DNA of 37,480 nucleotides from an uncultured Eubacteriales bacterium (GTDB lineage: Bacteria > Bacillota > Clostridia > Christensenellales > Aristaeellaceae). The notes under the pieces were generated by a model, which was not told where the DNA came from, ran no database searches, and worked only from the letters and a program-made list of their open reading frames with translations. Location: NCBI GenBank assembly GCA_900320085.1, contig ONRC01000021.1:1-37480 (forward strand). The letters run 5' to 3'. Positions 23,231-31,193 of this stretch are shown piece by piece; the first letter of the stretch is position 1; every line of letters begins with the position of its first letter. The position numbers and the translations under genes were made by a program.

Positions 23231-25534
23231 TCAATGGGAAGCGTTGAAATGAATTTGCTCTGCCAATTGAAACAGCTTGCTTTCCTCCGGGCCGCGCTTT
23301 TGCATGGGACGCAGGGAAACGCGGAAGGGGGAAAGGCTGGCGTCGATCAACTCAATGTCCCGCAGCACCGCCAGGGCGAAGGCCGCCTGGGAAACGGTGA
23401 GCCCGCAGGCGGCGGCGAAGCCGTACAGGTCGCGGAAGGATGCGCTTCGCAATTGGATGAAGCAATTCCGCAGCGCGTCCTTGTCGATAAAAGATGCGGA
23501 CAGCAGGCTTTTCAGCGCCTTGGATACGGGCAGCGCCGCGACCGTTGCCCGGGGACAGGCGGCTTGAAACGCGGCTCCCTCCCCCGTATCTCCATCGCAA
23601 AGGATGATATTGCGGAATGCCGGGGAAACCCGGTTCGCGCTGCCATACAGCAAAACGGTGTTGAAGGCCCGGCTGTCCGTGGCATCCTCCAGGCAAAAGT
23701 CTGCCTCCGGAAATTGTCCGCGCAATGCCAGAGCGGTTTCCAGACAGTGGCAAAGCAGCAGCGTGCCCTGCCCCTTTGCTGTGATGACGGACAATTCGGC
23801 AGGGGAGAGGGTAGGGACAGAAGCATCGGAACGAAGCTCGGAAAAGAGGACCTGGGCTTCCCGGCCCGCGTCTTTGGTCAGTGATTCGGGTATCATTTGC
23901 AGGGCATACACCCGGCATTCCGCGCTGACCTTGCCGCGAAATTCGTTCAGCGTGGGGGAGAAGGCGAACCGGAACCGTCCCGCGGTTTTCCCGGCCCAGG
24001 CCCCGCCGCCGAAATAAATGCCATCCCGCAGTTCACTTCCCTGCTGGAAGCTGCATTTCAGGTGCCGCCCCTCCGCGCCGACCGCCCGAAGGGATAATGC
24101 CTGCGCGTCCTCGCACAGAAAGCGCGGCGCGGGATTGCCCATGCCGAAGGGCTCCAGCTTTTCCAGCCAATGCACCGTTTCCTCCGTCACGTCGGGCAGC
24201 GTCAGCTTCCCATCACAGACGAGGGCGGGCTTCACCGGTTTCCCGCCGGTCTGCTCGGCTACGGCCTGGGATAAACGCTGGGCAAATGTTTCCAGATTCT
24301 CCCGCTTCAGCGTCAGCCCGGCGGCCTGCTTGTGGCCGCCGAAGCGCTCGAACAGGTCGGCACACTGGCTGAGGGCCTTATAAATGTCAATGTCCCCGGC
24401 GCTGCGGGCGCTGCCGACGCACATGTCGCCGTCCACTGCCAGGGCCACCGTGGGATAGGAAAACTGCTCTGCCACGCGCCCGGCGGCAAGGCCCACCACG
24501 CCGCTGTTCCAGCCCTCGCCCCAGACCACGATGGCGTGGTTTTCCACCAGATCCATCTGCGCCGCCTGGCTGAGCGCCGCTTCCAGCACCTTGTTTTCCT
24601 CGGCCTTTCGCTCCTGGTTCAGCGCTTCCATCCGGGCGGCAAGCTCTTCTGCTTCGGCTCTGTCCCGGGTGGTGAGCATATCAAAGGCGATCCGTGCGGA
24701 GGCCATGCGGCCGCAGGCGTTCATCCTTGGGGCGATTTGGAAGCCCACCTGATCGCTGCTGACGGTTCCCTGTACCCCCGCTCGCTCCATCACTGCCCGG
24801 AGTCCGGGCCGTTTCGTGTGGGCCAGCTGCTCCAACCCCAACGCCGCGATCACCCGGTTTTCATCCGTGAGCGGTACCATGTCCGCCACGGTGGCGACAG
24901 CCGCCAGCTCCATCAGCTCCATGGCCTGCTCCCCTGCCAGCGCCAGCGCCAGCTTCCAGGCCACCCCCGCCCCGCACAGGCCGGGAAAGGGATAATCCCC
25001 CAGCAGGGGCGACACCACCGCGTCGGCGGGGGGCAGCGTGTCCAGATGCCGATGGTGGTCGGTCACTACGACCGTCATGCCCAGTTCCTTGGCCCGGCTG
25101 ACCTCAGCGATGCTGGTGATGCCGCAGTCCACGGTGATAAGGATATCCGCTTCCCGGGCCAGCTTTTCCACCGCCGGGATGTTCAACCCGTAGCCTTCCT
25201 TGTGACGGTCGGGGAGATAAACCATTGCGTCCATGCCCAGGTGCTTCAGCGTTTCATACAGAATGGCGGAGGCGGATACCCCATCCACGTCGTAGTCCCC
25301 ATAGACCACCGCCCGCTTGCCCTGCGCCGCCGCGTTCCGGATGATGGCCGCCGCTTTTTCCAGGTCATGCAGCGCCAGGGGGTCCCGCAGCTGATCGGCT
25401 GCCGGATGGAGGAAGCTTTGCGCCGCCTCCGCCGTTGTAACGCCCCGCGCCGCCAGCAGTCCGCACAGCCAGGCGGGCAGCCCAGTCAGCGGGAGGATTG
25501 GGACAGACGGTTGGGAAAGGGTAATGGTGACCAT
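23231..25534 (-). CDS. recJ: Single-stranded-DNA-specific 5'-3' exonuclease RecJ
   Basis: A 767-residue DHH-family nuclease acting in recombination and mismatch repair. DYDVDG lies at about 80-85, DHH at 159-161, PRMNACGRM replaces the common PRINAAGR block, and the DHHA1 domain carries GGHKQAAGLTL. The extended C-terminal part fits clostridial RecJ rather than the shorter E. coli form. Two adjacent ATGs exist; GGAGG is 5 nt before the second (25534), so I use that one. An in-frame extension to 25603 crosses the terminator of the SecD-like gene and is not believable. It is followed after 37 bp by relA. Confidence 0.95.
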   Translation of the reverse strand: MVTITLSQPSVPILPLTGLPAWLCGLLAARGVTTAEAAQSFLHPAADQLRDPLALHDLEKAAAIIRNAAAQGKRAVVYGDYDVDGVSASAILYETLKHLGMDAMVYLPDRHKEGYGLNIPAVEKLAREADILITVDCGITSIAEVSRAKELGMTVVVTDHHRHLDTLPPADAVVSPLLGDYPFPGLCGAGVAWKLALALAGEQAMELMELAAVATVADMVPLTDENRVIAALGLEQLAHTKRPGLRAVMERAGVQGTVSSDQVGFQIAPRMNACGRMASARIAFDMLTTRDRAEAEELAARMEALNQERKAEENKVLEAALSQAAQMDLVENHAIVVWGEGWNSGVVGLAAGRVAEQFSYPTVALAVDGDMCVGSARSAGDIDIYKALSQCADLFERFGGHKQAAGLTLKRENLETFAQRLSQAVAEQTGGKPVKPALVCDGKLTLPDVTEETVHWLEKLEPFGMGNPAPRFLCEDAQALSLRAVGAEGRHLKCSFQQGSELRDGIYFGGGAWAGKTAGRFRFAFSPTLNEFRGKVSAECRVYALQMIPESLTKDAGREAQVLFSELRSDASVPTLSPAELSVITAKGQGTLLLCHCLETALALRGQFPEADFCLEDATDSRAFNTVLLYGSANRVSPAFRNIILCDGDTGEGAAFQAACPRATVAALPVSKALKSLLSASFIDKDALRNCFIQLRSASFRDLYGFAAACGLTVSQAAFALAVLRDIELIDASLSPFRVSLRPMQKRGPEESKLFQLAEQIHFNASH

Positions 25535-25572
25535 CATGACCTCCGCACAGGAGAAGAATCGGATAAAAAAGG

Positions 25573-25606
25573 ATAAAAAGAGGGTGCCGCGCGAAAACGG
25601 CACCCT
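25573..25606 (-). terminator. Rho-independent terminator of the SecD-like gene
   Basis: On the minus strand AGGGTGCCG (25606-25598) pairs with CGGCACCCT (25589-25581), followed by CTTTTTAT. It stands between the SecD-like gene and recJ, so recJ must rely on read-through or on an unseen promoter. Confidence 0.85.
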
Positions 25607-25615
25607 GAAAAGATG

Positions 25616-26908
25616 TTACTTGACCTTGCCGAACAGGGCAGGCTTGTTGGAGATGGCGGTGAAGCAAAGCTGGAACGCGCGCATCACCAGGGTGGACAGG
25701 GCGCTGGCCAGCGCGGCGGCGAAGAGGGCATAGCCGATGCTGCGGGAGAAGGCGAAGATCATCAGGATCAGGGCGATCACCACAACGGCGCCATGGGCGA
25801 TCCAAACGCTCTTGGCGGCGTTCTTCATGCCCAGCTTGGTGGCCTGCTTGGGGGTGCTGCCTTCGCCGATCTGCTTGCTGATGGCGTCGGTGCGGGTCAC
25901 GGCGGCGTACATGCTCAGCAGCACGCCCAGCAGCACGGCCACCAGGGAGCCCACGTTCAGCATGGTGGAGGAGGGCACGACCACGGTGGCCACGAAGAAC
26001 AGGGCCAGCACCACGGTGCACCACACGGCCAGGAAGGCGGAAACGCCGGTGAGCTTGCCGCTTACCACCAGGTAAATCAGGGAGCAAACCAGCAGCGCCG
26101 CGCACAGGATGACAAACACGTTCAGCACGATGCCGGAGGAGGCGGGCACGTCGCCGGAGCCGCTGGAAACCAGAGAGGCATCCACCGCGCCGGTGTTGGC
26201 CAGGAAGGCGAAGGTGCCGGCATTGCGGTAGGCAGTGTCGCCCAGGCCCATGCTGGCGGACACTTTGCCGTCGCTCACGGAGGCGTAGGAGCTCACGCTG
26301 TCGCCGTCACAGGTCACGGACAGATAAGCGGGGCTGGCTTCCTTCAGCTTCTGCGCGCCGTCCTTGGTCAGGTCGAAGTCCAGGGAAACAGAATAGGAGG
26401 AACCGCTGCTCTTGGCGCTGGCATGGGCGCGGGAAATATCTTTTTCGGTCAGCACCACGGCGCCGTTGGCGTCGGTGAATTCAAAATGGCCGCGCAGGGT
26501 GGTGGTGTTCAGGATGCTCTGGCGCTGGCTGTCGCGCATTTTCCGCAGTTCCACGCGGAGCGCGTCATCTTTGAGGGACACCACCCCGTCGCTTTCGCCC
26601 AGATCGGCCAGACGGGCCTTCATGGTCTTCACCACGTCGTCAATGGACGCGCCTTCGTTCAGGGTCCAGGTGTATTCGTTATAGCTGCCGCCGCCCAGCG
26701 CCCGGTCCAGGGGCAGGGATTCGGGCCACTTTTCGCTGGTCACGGGCACCCAGGGCAGCAGGATGTTCACGCCCTCGCCGTCCAGGGGCATCCCGATCAG
26801 GGAAATACAGGAAACAAACGCCAGCACAGCGCACAGCACGATCAGGCAGATAACGCCCTTGGTGCCGGAAGTGATGGGCTTGCGGGTAGAAGCGGATTTG
26901 TTCGCCAT
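25616..26908 (-). CDS. Divergent SecD-like translocase accessory protein, no SecF partner seen
   Basis: A 430-residue membrane protein with SecD layout: a first membrane helix at about 18-38, an extracytoplasmic region with a P1-like segment (TTLRGHFEFTDANGAVVLTEK, VSLDFDLTKDGAQKLKEAS), and five or so C-terminal helices from about 255. SLPLDRALGGGSY may be the remnant of the LGLDLxGG motif. The conserved GMAVDANVLIFERI block in the fourth helix is replaced by a stretch reading GVLLSMYAAVTRTDAISKQI, losing the usual in-membrane Asp. A terminator follows directly and recJ comes next, where secF is often found in Clostridia. Assignment rests on domain order and the P1 region; function is uncertain. 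Confidence 0.7.
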   Translation of the reverse strand: MANKSASTRKPITSGTKGVICLIVLCAVLAFVSCISLIGMPLDGEGVNILLPWVPVTSEKWPESLPLDRALGGGSYNEYTWTLNEGASIDDVVKTMKARLADLGESDGVVSLKDDALRVELRKMRDSQRQSILNTTTLRGHFEFTDANGAVVLTEKDISRAHASAKSSGSSYSVSLDFDLTKDGAQKLKEASPAYLSVTCDGDSVSSYASVSDGKVSASMGLGDTAYRNAGTFAFLANTGAVDASLVSSGSGDVPASSGIVLNVFVILCAALLVCSLIYLVVSGKLTGVSAFLAVWCTVVLALFFVATVVVPSSTMLNVGSLVAVLLGVLLSMYAAVTRTDAISKQIGEGSTPKQATKLGMKNAAKSVWIAHGAVVVIALILMIFAFSRSIGYALFAAALASALSTLVMRAFQLCFTAISNKPALFGKVK

Positions 26909-26983
26909 GATGATTCTCTTCCTCTCGTTCTAAAATGCTCTTTTAACGCTGATACGCGTTCCTTTATTACGGTAGACTTACAC

Positions 26984-27012
26984 ATTATACTCTCATCGAC
27001 CTTTTCCGTCAA
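26984..27012 (-). promoter_or_regulatory. Sigma-A promoter of the SecD-like gene
   Basis: On the minus strand TTGACG (27012-27007), a 17-nt spacer and TATAAT (26989-26984) form a near-perfect promoter, 75 nt upstream of the ATG. It lies in the 340-bp gap to hemZ; between 27013 and 27184 I see nothing further that is recognisable. Confidence 0.85.
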
Positions 27013-27184
27013 GCGGAAACCGGCGTTTTTTCGGGAATGGAGAATGGGCCGGATTTGATTATTATTTGGTTTAATACAAAATCTTATGGGAACAACCAAT
27101 CAATCCATAGCTCTTTCCTCCGTAAAGCATTAGAGAAGGAAGCTCAGCGTTTATCAAATCTTTGATTGCTTTCTCGGAGGGGGG

Positions 27185-27231
27185 TGTGGGGGGAACCGCT
27201 CTTTGGCATCCAAAGAGCGGTTCCCCCCACA
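27185..27231. repeat. Short hairpin repeat, family B, copy behind hemZ
   Basis: A perfect 22-bp inverted repeat around a 3-nt loop (CAT): one arm contains GGGGGGAACCGCTCTTTGG and the other its exact complement. It lies 17 bp behind the hemZ stop. No T-run follows on the minus strand, so it is not a standard terminator. The same arms recur at 30275-30319 and in part at 35883-35917. Confidence 0.85.
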
Positions 27232-27248
27232 AACTTTTGCATTGACCC

Positions 27249-28709
27249 TTATTTTTTCCAGTCTCCCTGCCACAACGCCCATTTTCTTTGCAGCATTTCG
27301 TCCGTGCGGTCGATGTAGTTCTGAATCTCGCTCACGTTGGGGGCACGCTCGATACGGCCGATGGCGGGGTCCACCCGCTTGCTGATCGCTCCAGCGCCGC
27401 AGGCCAGCACGTGGCCGGTTTCCTCCATCATGTCGATATTGTAAATGCAGGCGTGGCCGGGCAGGGCATAGCCTACGTTTTCCAGGTTGCCCGCCATGTG
27501 CTTCTGGCGGTAGAGGTAATAAGGCTGCATGCCCCGGCTCATGGCTTCCGCCCGGCCCGCGTCCACCATTTGCGCCACCATGTCCCCGTCGGGCAGCTGG
27601 GCTTCCCACAGGTGCAGCAGGCTGCTGCGCTTGATGGACAGGGTGTGCACCGTCAGGCTTTCGGGGGAGAGGGCGCGGCTCCAGGCCAGGGTTTGCAGGA
27701 ACATGTCCAGGTTTTCTCCCGGCAGCCCGGCGATCAAATCCATGTTGATATGAGAGAAACCCACCTCCCGCGCCAGGGCGTAGGCCGCTTCGGTCTGGGC
27801 GGTGGTATGGCGGCGGCCGATTTTTTGCAGGGTTTCGTCGTGCATGGTCTGGGGGTTGATGGAAATGCGGGTGGCCCCGTGGTCGCGGATCACGTTCAGC
27901 TTGTCCCGGTCGATGGTGTCGGGGCGGCCCGCCTCCACGGTCACCTCCATGGCGCGGTCAATGAAGGGCTGGGCGGCGGAAAGCACCCGGTCCAGCATGG
28001 CGGCGCTGAGGGAGGTCGGCGTGCCCCCGCCCATGTAAAAGGCCCGGGGCTTCAACCCTTTTTCTTCCATTAAAAGAAGCGTCCCGGCGATTTCTTTTTC
28101 CAGCGCGTCCACGTAGGGCGGCAGCTGTTTGCCCTTGCCTACCTCGCCGCTGAGGAAGGAGCAGTAGGCGCACCGCGACACGCAGAAGGGAATGCCCACA
28201 TACAAATCCACCTCGTCGTCCTTTGGCACGGGCAGCGCCTGCTGCACCTCGATGATCTCCCGCAGCAGCGCGGCCTTTTCGGGCAGCAGCTCAAAGATTT
28301 CCTTCGTCTCTGCTTCGGCTTGCTCCAGCGTTAATCCCCGGCTCATGCCCTCATACAGCAGCCGCGTGGGCCGGATGCCCGTCAGCGAGCCCCAGGGCGG
28401 CGTGCGGCCCGTTACCTGCTTCATCACGTCGTACAGCGCCTGTTTGATGAGGCGCTTGTGATACCGCTTTTCCAGCAGCGGATCGGGGGAGATTTCTTTC
28501 CGCTTTTCCGCACGGCCCGAACAGGCCCCGGACATATCCATCCGGCAGACGCGCAGGCCGTTTTCTTCCGTTTCGGTGTGGGTGATGGTGATTTCTCCGC
28601 CGGGCTCGTTGACCCGGAACTGGGCCCCACCCCAGAAAATGCGCACCACGTCCGCCAGGTCGTTGGCGAACCGGGGCGTGGGGGTCAGGAGGGTAATGGT
28701 TGGGTTCAT
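27249..28709 (-). CDS. hemZ: Oxygen-independent coproporphyrinogen III dehydrogenase-like radical SAM protein HemZ
   Basis: A 486-residue HemN-like protein of the Firmicutes HemZ type. The radical SAM motif is GIPFCVSRCAYCSF with Cys176, Cys180 and Cys183; YMGGGTPTSL and VEAGRPDTID follow, and INPQTMHDETL marks the HemN-like barrel. The N-terminal ~160 residues, including GSLTGIRPTRL, are characteristic of HemZ and not of HemN. It would oxidise coproporphyrinogen without oxygen if the organism makes haem; I see no other haem gene nearby. I chose the ATG at 28709 (GGAG upstream). An in-frame extension to 28898 runs into palindromic element copy 3 and reads repeat sequence. Confidence 0.93.
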   Translation of the reverse strand: MNPTITLLTPTPRFANDLADVVRIFWGGAQFRVNEPGGEITITHTETEENGLRVCRMDMSGACSGRAEKRKEISPDPLLEKRYHKRLIKQALYDVMKQVTGRTPPWGSLTGIRPTRLLYEGMSRGLTLEQAEAETKEIFELLPEKAALLREIIEVQQALPVPKDDEVDLYVGIPFCVSRCAYCSFLSGEVGKGKQLPPYVDALEKEIAGTLLLMEEKGLKPRAFYMGGGTPTSLSAAMLDRVLSAAQPFIDRAMEVTVEAGRPDTIDRDKLNVIRDHGATRISINPQTMHDETLQKIGRRHTTAQTEAAYALAREVGFSHINMDLIAGLPGENLDMFLQTLAWSRALSPESLTVHTLSIKRSSLLHLWEAQLPDGDMVAQMVDAGRAEAMSRGMQPYYLYRQKHMAGNLENVGYALPGHACIYNIDMMEETGHVLACGAGAISKRVDPAIGRIERAPNVSEIQNYIDRTDEMLQRKWALWQGDWKK

Positions 28710-28763
28710 GGCGTTTCTCCATTTTTGTTCAGTATGTAAGAGCGTATTGGATACAGAACGAAT

Positions 28764-28985
28764 CCAAAAGCCTTCCCCTTGAGGGGAAGGTGGCCTGCGC
28801 GGAACCAACTTTATTGGAGAAAACGATTTGTTTCGCGCAGGACGGATGAGGTGATCAACTGAATGCCAAATGAACGACTTGATTGAAAGCAGTGTCACCT
28901 CATCAGTCAGGCGCGAATTAACTTCCGTTCCTTGATCTTTCTTTGCCCCGCGCCTGACAGCTTCCCCTCAAGGGGAAGCCTTTTG
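28764..28985. repeat. Multi-hairpin palindromic element, family A, copy 3
   Basis: A 222-bp copy starting CCAAAAGCCTTCCCC and ending GGGGAAGCCTTTTG, with GGATGAGGTG, CACCTCATC, and TCAGGCGCG facing CGCGCCTGA. Same orientation as copies 1, 2 and 4. It fills most of the 319-bp gap between the metallo-beta-lactamase-fold gene and hemZ and lies 43 bp behind the former's stop codon. Confidence 0.88.
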
Positions 28986-29028
28986 ATTTGGTACTCTACT
29001 GTTAAAACTACCTGCGGGTAAAAGCATT

Positions 29029-29622
29029 TTAAGAATACTTTTCTTTTTCTTCCTTCAGCGTGCTCGGTTCCCCATGTCCCGGACAGATGATCCAGTTTTT
29101 GTCCAGCCGCAGCAGCCGGTGCAGCGATCGGGCCAGTTCGTCCTCGTCGCCGCCGGGCAGGTCGGTACGCCCATAGCCGCCGCAGAACATGGTGTCGCCG
29201 GTGAACAGCACGTCCCCGATGGCGTAGACCACGCTGCCGATGGTGTGGCCCGGCGTGTGCAGCACCGCAATGTCCAGCCCCGCCAAATGCAGCTTCGTTC
29301 CCTCCTGCACGTAGTCCGTGGCGGCGGGTCGGGGCGCGGTGTCCCCGATCATCGTGCCCGCGCTCCACACGGAATCCAGCAGCATCACGTCGTCCGAAGG
29401 ATGAATGTAAATCGGCGTGCCTTCAAAGGCTTCCAGTGCGCCGGTGTGATCGAAATGCCCGTGGGTCAGCAGCACCGCCGCCGCCCGCTTCCCGTCCAGC
29501 GCTTCCCGAATTTTTTCCGCGTCCGCGCCGGGGTCGATGACCACTGCTTCCTCCGCGCCTTCGTTGTATACGATATAGCAGTTGGTCTGAATCGGACCAA
29601 CCATCAGGGTGTCGATTTTCAT
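29029..29622 (-). CDS. MBL-fold metallohydrolase, glyoxalase II-like
   Basis: A 197-residue single-domain hydrolase. The two-metal site is intact: LTHGHFDHTG with His54, His56, Asp58 and His59, then HTPGHTIGS, GDTMF and CPGHGEPS. It belongs to the group of short glyoxalase II-like proteins (YcbL-type) that commonly sits near dtd and relA in Clostridia. Thioester hydrolysis is the family expectation; the real substrate is unknown. I chose the ATG at 29622, with AAAGGAA 5-6 nt before it, because an ATG at 29640 would start inside the previous gene without a ribosome site. It follows the P-loop gene by 14 bp and is probably cotranscribed. Confidence 0.9.
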   Translation of the reverse strand: MKIDTLMVGPIQTNCYIVYNEGAEEAVVIDPGADAEKIREALDGKRAAAVLLTHGHFDHTGALEAFEGTPIYIHPSDDVMLLDSVWSAGTMIGDTAPRPAATDYVQEGTKLHLAGLDIAVLHTPGHTIGSVVYAIGDVLFTGDTMFCGGYGRTDLPGGDEDELARSLHRLLRLDKNWIICPGHGEPSTLKEEKEKYS

Positions 29623-29636
29623 AGCTGTTCCTTTCA

Positions 29637-30266
29637 TCATAAACCGAGTATCGTTTCCACCATCGTCATGGTATCCTCAATGCTTCTGCTCTCGTCCCGG
29701 TGAATGACCGGGAAACCGCAATGCAGGAAGGCGTCGTAGTTTTCCCGGGAGTTGACGCGTTTCAGGCATTCCCGGAAGTTGTTCAGCGCGGCTTCCGGGT
29801 CCGGCTCTTCCAGCATGAGCCGGTAGAGGAATTGCTTTTCCCGGTCAGGCCGCTCGAAAAAGCGGCGGACGGAAATCTCCGGGTCGGCCAGCATAATGAC
29901 CACGTGGCGCTCGTCGGAAATCCGGCGCAGTGTTTCGGGGCAGATGTTGGTGTCCACGAAAATCTTTTTGCCTTGATTCTGCTTCACCAAATCATGGAGG
30001 ATCCGCAGCTCTAAAATCTCGCATTCCTTTGTCACGCCCCTGATCCATGCTTCGTATTCGTCGGGCGTCCTGCGGACAAAGTCGTGCCAATCCTTCAAAT
30101 CCCTTGTGTAGGTGAGGCAGGGAAATTCATTGCTGTCCAGACCCTCCAGCAGTGCGTCGTGGTAGTTTTCCCCGCAGGCGATGCCATTGTATTTTTCGGC
30201 CAGCCGCTTCACCATCGTGGATTTCCCGGCATAGGCCGTGCCGTTGAAGAAATAAACATTTTTCAT
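29637..30266 (-). CDS. P-loop kinase-like / AAA-family ATPase of unknown substrate
   Basis: A 209-residue nucleotide-binding protein. The Walker A motif GTAYAGKST lies at residues 9-17. VVIMLADPEISVRRFFERPD looks like the lid region of a small kinase, with Arg-rich segments near 125-145. It resembles shikimate- or nucleoside-kinase-like proteins, but I do not recognise a named family. The ATG at 30266 gives a clean kinase N-terminus (MKNVYFFNG) but no good ribosome site is visible, because the leader is a family B hairpin repeat. An extension to 30302 only translates that repeat. It is 14 bp ahead of the metallohydrolase gene. Confidence 0.75.
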   Translation of the reverse strand: MKNVYFFNGTAYAGKSTMVKRLAEKYNGIACGENYHDALLEGLDSNEFPCLTYTRDLKDWHDFVRRTPDEYEAWIRGVTKECEILELRILHDLVKQNQGKKIFVDTNICPETLRRISDERHVVIMLADPEISVRRFFERPDREKQFLYRLMLEEPDPEAALNNFRECLKRVNSRENYDAFLHCGFPVIHRDESRSIEDTMTMVETILGL

Positions 30267-30274
30267 GTATATTG

Positions 30275-30319
30275 CTGGGGGAAACCGCTCTTTGGAGCCC
30301 AAAGAGCGGTTTCCCCCAG
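30275..30319. repeat. Short hairpin repeat, family B, copy in front of the kinase gene
   Basis: A perfect 21-bp inverted repeat with a 3-nt loop (AGC), arms CTGGGGGAAACCGCTCTTTGG and complement. It lies 8 bp upstream of the kinase ATG, where a ribosome site would be expected, and could block or replace normal initiation. Flanking TTTCTCGGAAGG on the minus strand matches the flank of the 27185 copy, so the repeat unit is longer than the hairpin. Confidence 0.85.
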
Positions 30320-30424
30320 ACCCCCTTCCGAGAAAGGCGATAAGGGTAGGAGGAACATAAATACAAAGTAAAAACTGATCAATTCAATCATGTTCATTTC
30401 TATACGTTTGTTGGAATAACACCG

Positions 30425-30529
30425 TGTAGGGGCGGATATTATCCGCCCGTGGAGCAAATCTTTACGTTCGCTGCATTTTCCCGCGTTGTTGCAATGCTGC
30501 AATGCGGGCGGATCATATCCGCCCCTACA
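30425..30529. repeat. MITE-like palindromic element, family C
   Basis: A 105-bp element with 25-bp terminal inverted repeats that differ at one position: both begin TGTAGGGGCGGAT when read inward. Each end also folds by itself (GGCGGAT/ATCCGCC). The 55-bp centre has no ORF. It is in the 327-bp gap between dtd and the kinase gene. Similar elements are, as I recall, common in gut Clostridia. Apart from this and the family B hairpin the gap is AT-rich and shows no firm promoter. Confidence 0.85.
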
Positions 30530-30593
30530 ATGAATTCGCATAGTTTCTACATGCGATGAATGAATCAGTGGTTACTTAACAAAGAATAATCGG

Positions 30594-31043
30594 TTAAAAA
30601 TTCTTATGGCTGTCCAGCAGCAATGTCACAGGGCCGTCGTTGATCAAGTGTACCATCATATGCGTGCGGAACACGCCGTTTTCCACGGTTACGCCCATTT
30701 TCCGCATTTCGGCGCAGCAGAGCTCATACAGCTCGTTCGCCCGCTCCGGCGCTTCGGCCTGGGTGAAGCCGGGGCGGTTCTGGCCCCGAGCGTCGCCCAG
30801 CAGGGTGAATTGGCTCACCGCCAGAATCCCGCCCTGCACATCCTTCACGGACAAATTCATCTTTTCGTTCTCGTCCTCAAAAATCCGCAGCTTCACGATC
30901 TTTCCTGCCAAATAAACGGCGTCCTTTTCCGTGTCGCCCGCCTCCACGCCGATCAGGGCCATCAGCCCCTTTCCGACGCGGCCCGTTTCTTTTCCGTCCA
31001 CCGTCACATACGCTTCCGATACCCGCTGCACCACACTGCGCAA
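30594..31043 (-). CDS. dtd: D-aminoacyl-tRNA deacylase
   Basis: A 149-residue editing enzyme that removes D-amino acids from tRNA. The N-terminus reads MRSVVQRVSEAYVTVDG. Both signature blocks are present: SQFTLLGDARGQNRPGF near 77-93 and NDGPVTLLLDS near the C-terminus, which supplies the Gly-Pro chiral filter. Length is standard. The start is TTG at 31043, fixed by the conserved N-terminus and by GGAGG 9 nt upstream. The CCTCC-rich arm of a heptad element ends 24 nt before this start and could pair with that GGAGG. Confidence 0.95.
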   Translation of the reverse strand: MRSVVQRVSEAYVTVDGKETGRVGKGLMALIGVEAGDTEKDAVYLAGKIVKLRIFEDENEKMNLSVKDVQGGILAVSQFTLLGDARGQNRPGFTQAEAPERANELYELCCAEMRKMGVTVENGVFRTHMMVHLINDGPVTLLLDSHKNF

Positions 31044-31067
31044 TCAAATCCACCTCCGGTGTATTTT

Positions 31068-31193
31068 AGGTAGGAGGTTGGAGGTAGGAAGTAGGAGGTT
31101 ATAAAGTGGTTGCATTTAAGTTGGAGATTTCAGCCCACAAATGGTGAACAACAAACTGAACCTCCTACCTCCTACTTCCTACCTCCTACCTCT
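31068..31193. repeat. Heptad-repeat element, GGARGTA family, copy 2
   Basis: The left arm (31068-31100) is AGGTA, GGAGGTT, GGAGGTA, GGAAGTA, GGAGGTT. The right arm (31159-31193) is AACCTCC, TACCTCC, TACTTCC, TACCTCC, TACCTCT. The arms are near-complementary around a 58-nt loop. The stop codon of the FAD-protein gene (31186-31188) lies within the right arm. The other arm stands just ahead of the dtd ribosome site. Confidence 0.88.

Noticed and set aside
26842..27099. Small minus-strand frame of 85 codons between hemZ and the SecD-like gene
   Set aside because: It crosses the near-perfect promoter of the SecD-like gene and overlaps its start; no ribosome site or recognisable protein.
27185..27231. 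Rho-independent terminator for hemZ
   Set aside because: The stem is strong but no T-run follows on the minus strand, and the same hairpin lies in front of another gene at 30275, so it is listed as a repeat.
28710..28898. N-terminal extension of HemZ
   Set aside because: It reads through element A copy 3; GGAG precedes the ATG at 28709, which begins the HemZ domain.
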